Part shown: positions 51,901 through 54,900 of the stretch, in pieces
Layout of the letters: every line of letters begins with the position of its first letter
How positions within the stretch are numbered: the first letter of the stretch is position 1
Origin: Incurvaria masculella
Lineage: Eukaryota > Arthropoda > Insecta > Lepidoptera > Incurvariidae
NCBI GenBank assembly: GCA_946894095.1
Contig: OX335655.1
Span: 7,936,001-8,000,000, forward strand
DNA: 64,000 bases
Direction of reading: 5' to 3'
The notes under the pieces: generated by a model
Database searches by the model: none
The model's input: the letters and a program-made list of their open reading frames with translations, nothing else
What the model was told of the DNA's origin: nothing
Position numbers and translations under genes: made by a program

Positions 51901-54900
51901 GACACCAACCAACGCACCCTCACACCTTAATCATTAGTATTAAAACCTTTGTACAGTTAGAAATGACAACAATTGCATGCTTAATTTAAGTTTTTAATTA
52001 ATTAAGGTTTTTGTGCTTAGATATCAGTTTACTCTTATTTGCTTACATTGTACCTGTGAAAATATATTTTATGGCTTTTAACTATTATATTGTCTATTTT
52101 GTATATAAATCGTATTTTAGCTGTTATTTTCCATCGAATAAATAAATAAATAAATTCATGTTTTGGAAATACCGGTACCCTTAATAGTAAGAATACATCA
52201 TAAAACCATATGGGCTACTTATTAGCCTTATAGCAGAAAGAAATGGTTTCTTTGATCGATGAGGGGACGCTGCTAATTTGTGTTTCTCTTTACTGCAATA
52301 AAAGCAGGCAGCCAATTCTTGCGCTAATTCGTTTACATGAATCCTCAATGAATCAGTCAATAACTTCTGACATATTCTGGTGGATTTACTTATCTATTAT
52401 GGAAATGGATATGTAATTTTTCGCTAGCGCTGAATTTGGATGCTCGCAGAAATGTTTAATTTCGTGATATTGCATACATTGTTAAATACGTGTTGGATGC
52501 AGCGCCGGCGCGTATTTCGTCGTTCGGCGGTGTGGTGGTGGCGGCGGCGGGCGACACGGCGGCGCTGCGCTGCGTGGTGGGCGGCGCACCACCTCCCACC
52601 AAGCGCTGGCTGCGCGCCGGGGCCACGCTGCTGCCGCGCCCTCCCTTCTTTCTCGACGGCGACGCTCTCTCTATCAGAGGTATTTTTCTCTAATTTTCTT
52701 ATGCGATCATAAATGCTTTCACTCATATTTAGGTACTCTTCACAATTGCCTCCTATTGGCCTGTTTGCTGCATGAATCGGTCGGGGTGGATGCGGTGACA
52801 ACAGTGCCAAGATACATTTGGGATTCTTCAGAGCCGGTAGTCTAAGTTGTCACCTAAATTGGCGTTACGGCAAATCGATCGACTGGCGTTTTCAAATGTA
52901 TGGAGAAATTGAAGAGCGCGCGCAGCGGGCGTTAAGCGAACTAACATTTGCGAGTCCGAGCTTGATTGGACAGCTTACTCAACGTTGCCGTAAATACGTC
53001 GACGTTGCCGTTTACGTCCACTCCGCGTTTTCATACAAATCGTAAGTCCGCGTTTGACTTTGACAGCTTGAAGAAGTAAAACCACAGAATATCTAGTAAA
53101 AACTTGTATGGAGTTTGGAGAAAACGCCTGTCGATCGGTTTGCCGTAAACGCCAATTTAGGTGAGAACTCAGACTGGCCACTCAGTTCAAGTCACAATTT
53201 TACACAGATTTTCGTAAAACTTTCGACCTCGTGAATCACACAACCTTATGCAAAATACTTTCAAGATTTGGTGTACATGGTGACTTGCTCCGTTGGTTAT
53301 TCTCTTATCTAAGCTATAGAAGTCAACTGGTTACTACCAATGGCTATACATCTATTGAAAAGGTCGTCCCGGCCGGTGTGCCACAGGGATCTCACCTTGG
53401 ACCCCTATTGTTCATCATATTTATCAACGATCTCATCAGATGCAAGTGTCTTTTATATGCTGATGACCTAAAAGTTAATATTGCATAAGGACGTTAACAC
53501 GATTTTCGATTGGTGTAAAGAAAATCAGATGTGTCTTAATATTGAATAGTGTTTTGTTATAACCTTGTCTAGAAAACATCATCCATCTCAATTTTCTTAC
53601 ACCATTGACAATGCAGCCCTCGTAAGAATATCGTTTGCTAAGGATCTTGGAGTTATAGTGGATGAGAAGTTGACCTTTGTCGATCACATTGAATCCATTG
53701 TTAAAAAATGTTACCGGCTCTTAGGTTTTATGTGTCGTATTACTAAAGATTTTCGTCGGCCACAGAGTATGATTCATTTATACAATAGCATTTTAAGAAG
53801 CAAGATGGAATACGCAAGCTTAGTATGGTCTCCTTTCTACGCTGTACATATAAATCGAATTATTGTGTAATAGGTTTGGACTCCGGCGTAAATTAGATTC
53901 ATACCCAAATAGACTTTTTTACTTTAAACTCGAAACATTGGAAAGGCGCCGAAAAGTAACTGATCTCGTCTTTCTATATAAGGTGATCAATAGTAAGGTG
54001 AGTAGACTTCCATCCTCGAAGATCTCAGATTTAAAGCTGCTCGGCGTCAAACAAGATTTCGAAAATTGTTCAACCTGCCGGTCATTAAAACTAAAAATGT
54101 CTCTAACAACCCGATTGCAAGGATGTGCACATTGCATGACACTCTGTCTTGCGAACAACCTTTTTCCGACATGTTTGCCTGTTATAATGTGGCCATGTTT
54201 AAAAATAAATTCAATTCATGTTCTTTTTTTGTTTGCTAACGTACAATTTGGAAATCACATTTCATTGTTATTTAAATTTAAGTTTATATTGAATTTTTTC
54301 AATTTTGTTTTTTTTTTCTTAACTTGTTTTCATACATTAGGTAAGTACTGAATAGTTGCGCAATTATGCATGCGGTGTGCACAATTGTATTGGAATGTTA
54401 CCTAGTATATATTTTTATGTGATGTTAATTATTGTTATTTTATGGTAAATGTTCTGTTTTGTGTACCAAATAAATAAATAAATTTACTTTGTCATATATA
54501 TTGTTTGTCACCATAAATACTTTTTCATGCGCTTTATCTACGCAACGCAACCACTCGGCGCCGGCAGACTGACACATTTTGCTTCAGAGGATTGGTCTTT
54601 ATCCTGCGAACCCAGTTTCAGCCATTTACGTTATCGTTACCATTGTTATTGCGACCTCCGAGTCTAAAAGAGCATTGTAGGTAACTACAACGCGCCGCGC
54701 CCTACAGGCTTGGAAACGTCGCACGGCGACAACTACACATGCGTGGCGGAGAACCCGCACGGCTCGGACTCGGCGACGTGGCGCGTGGTGGTGTTGCGGC
54801 CGCCGGCGGCGCCCGCGCTCGCGCTCACGGCGGCGCGCGCGCGCGAGCTGCAGCTCGAGCTGCGCGCGGCGCCGCACGCCGCCGGCCACGCGCCCGCGCG

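Noticed and set aside
53231..54351. Active retrotransposon ORF
   Set aside because: The YADD reverse transcriptase is interrupted by stops and frameshifts and lacks its 5' part.
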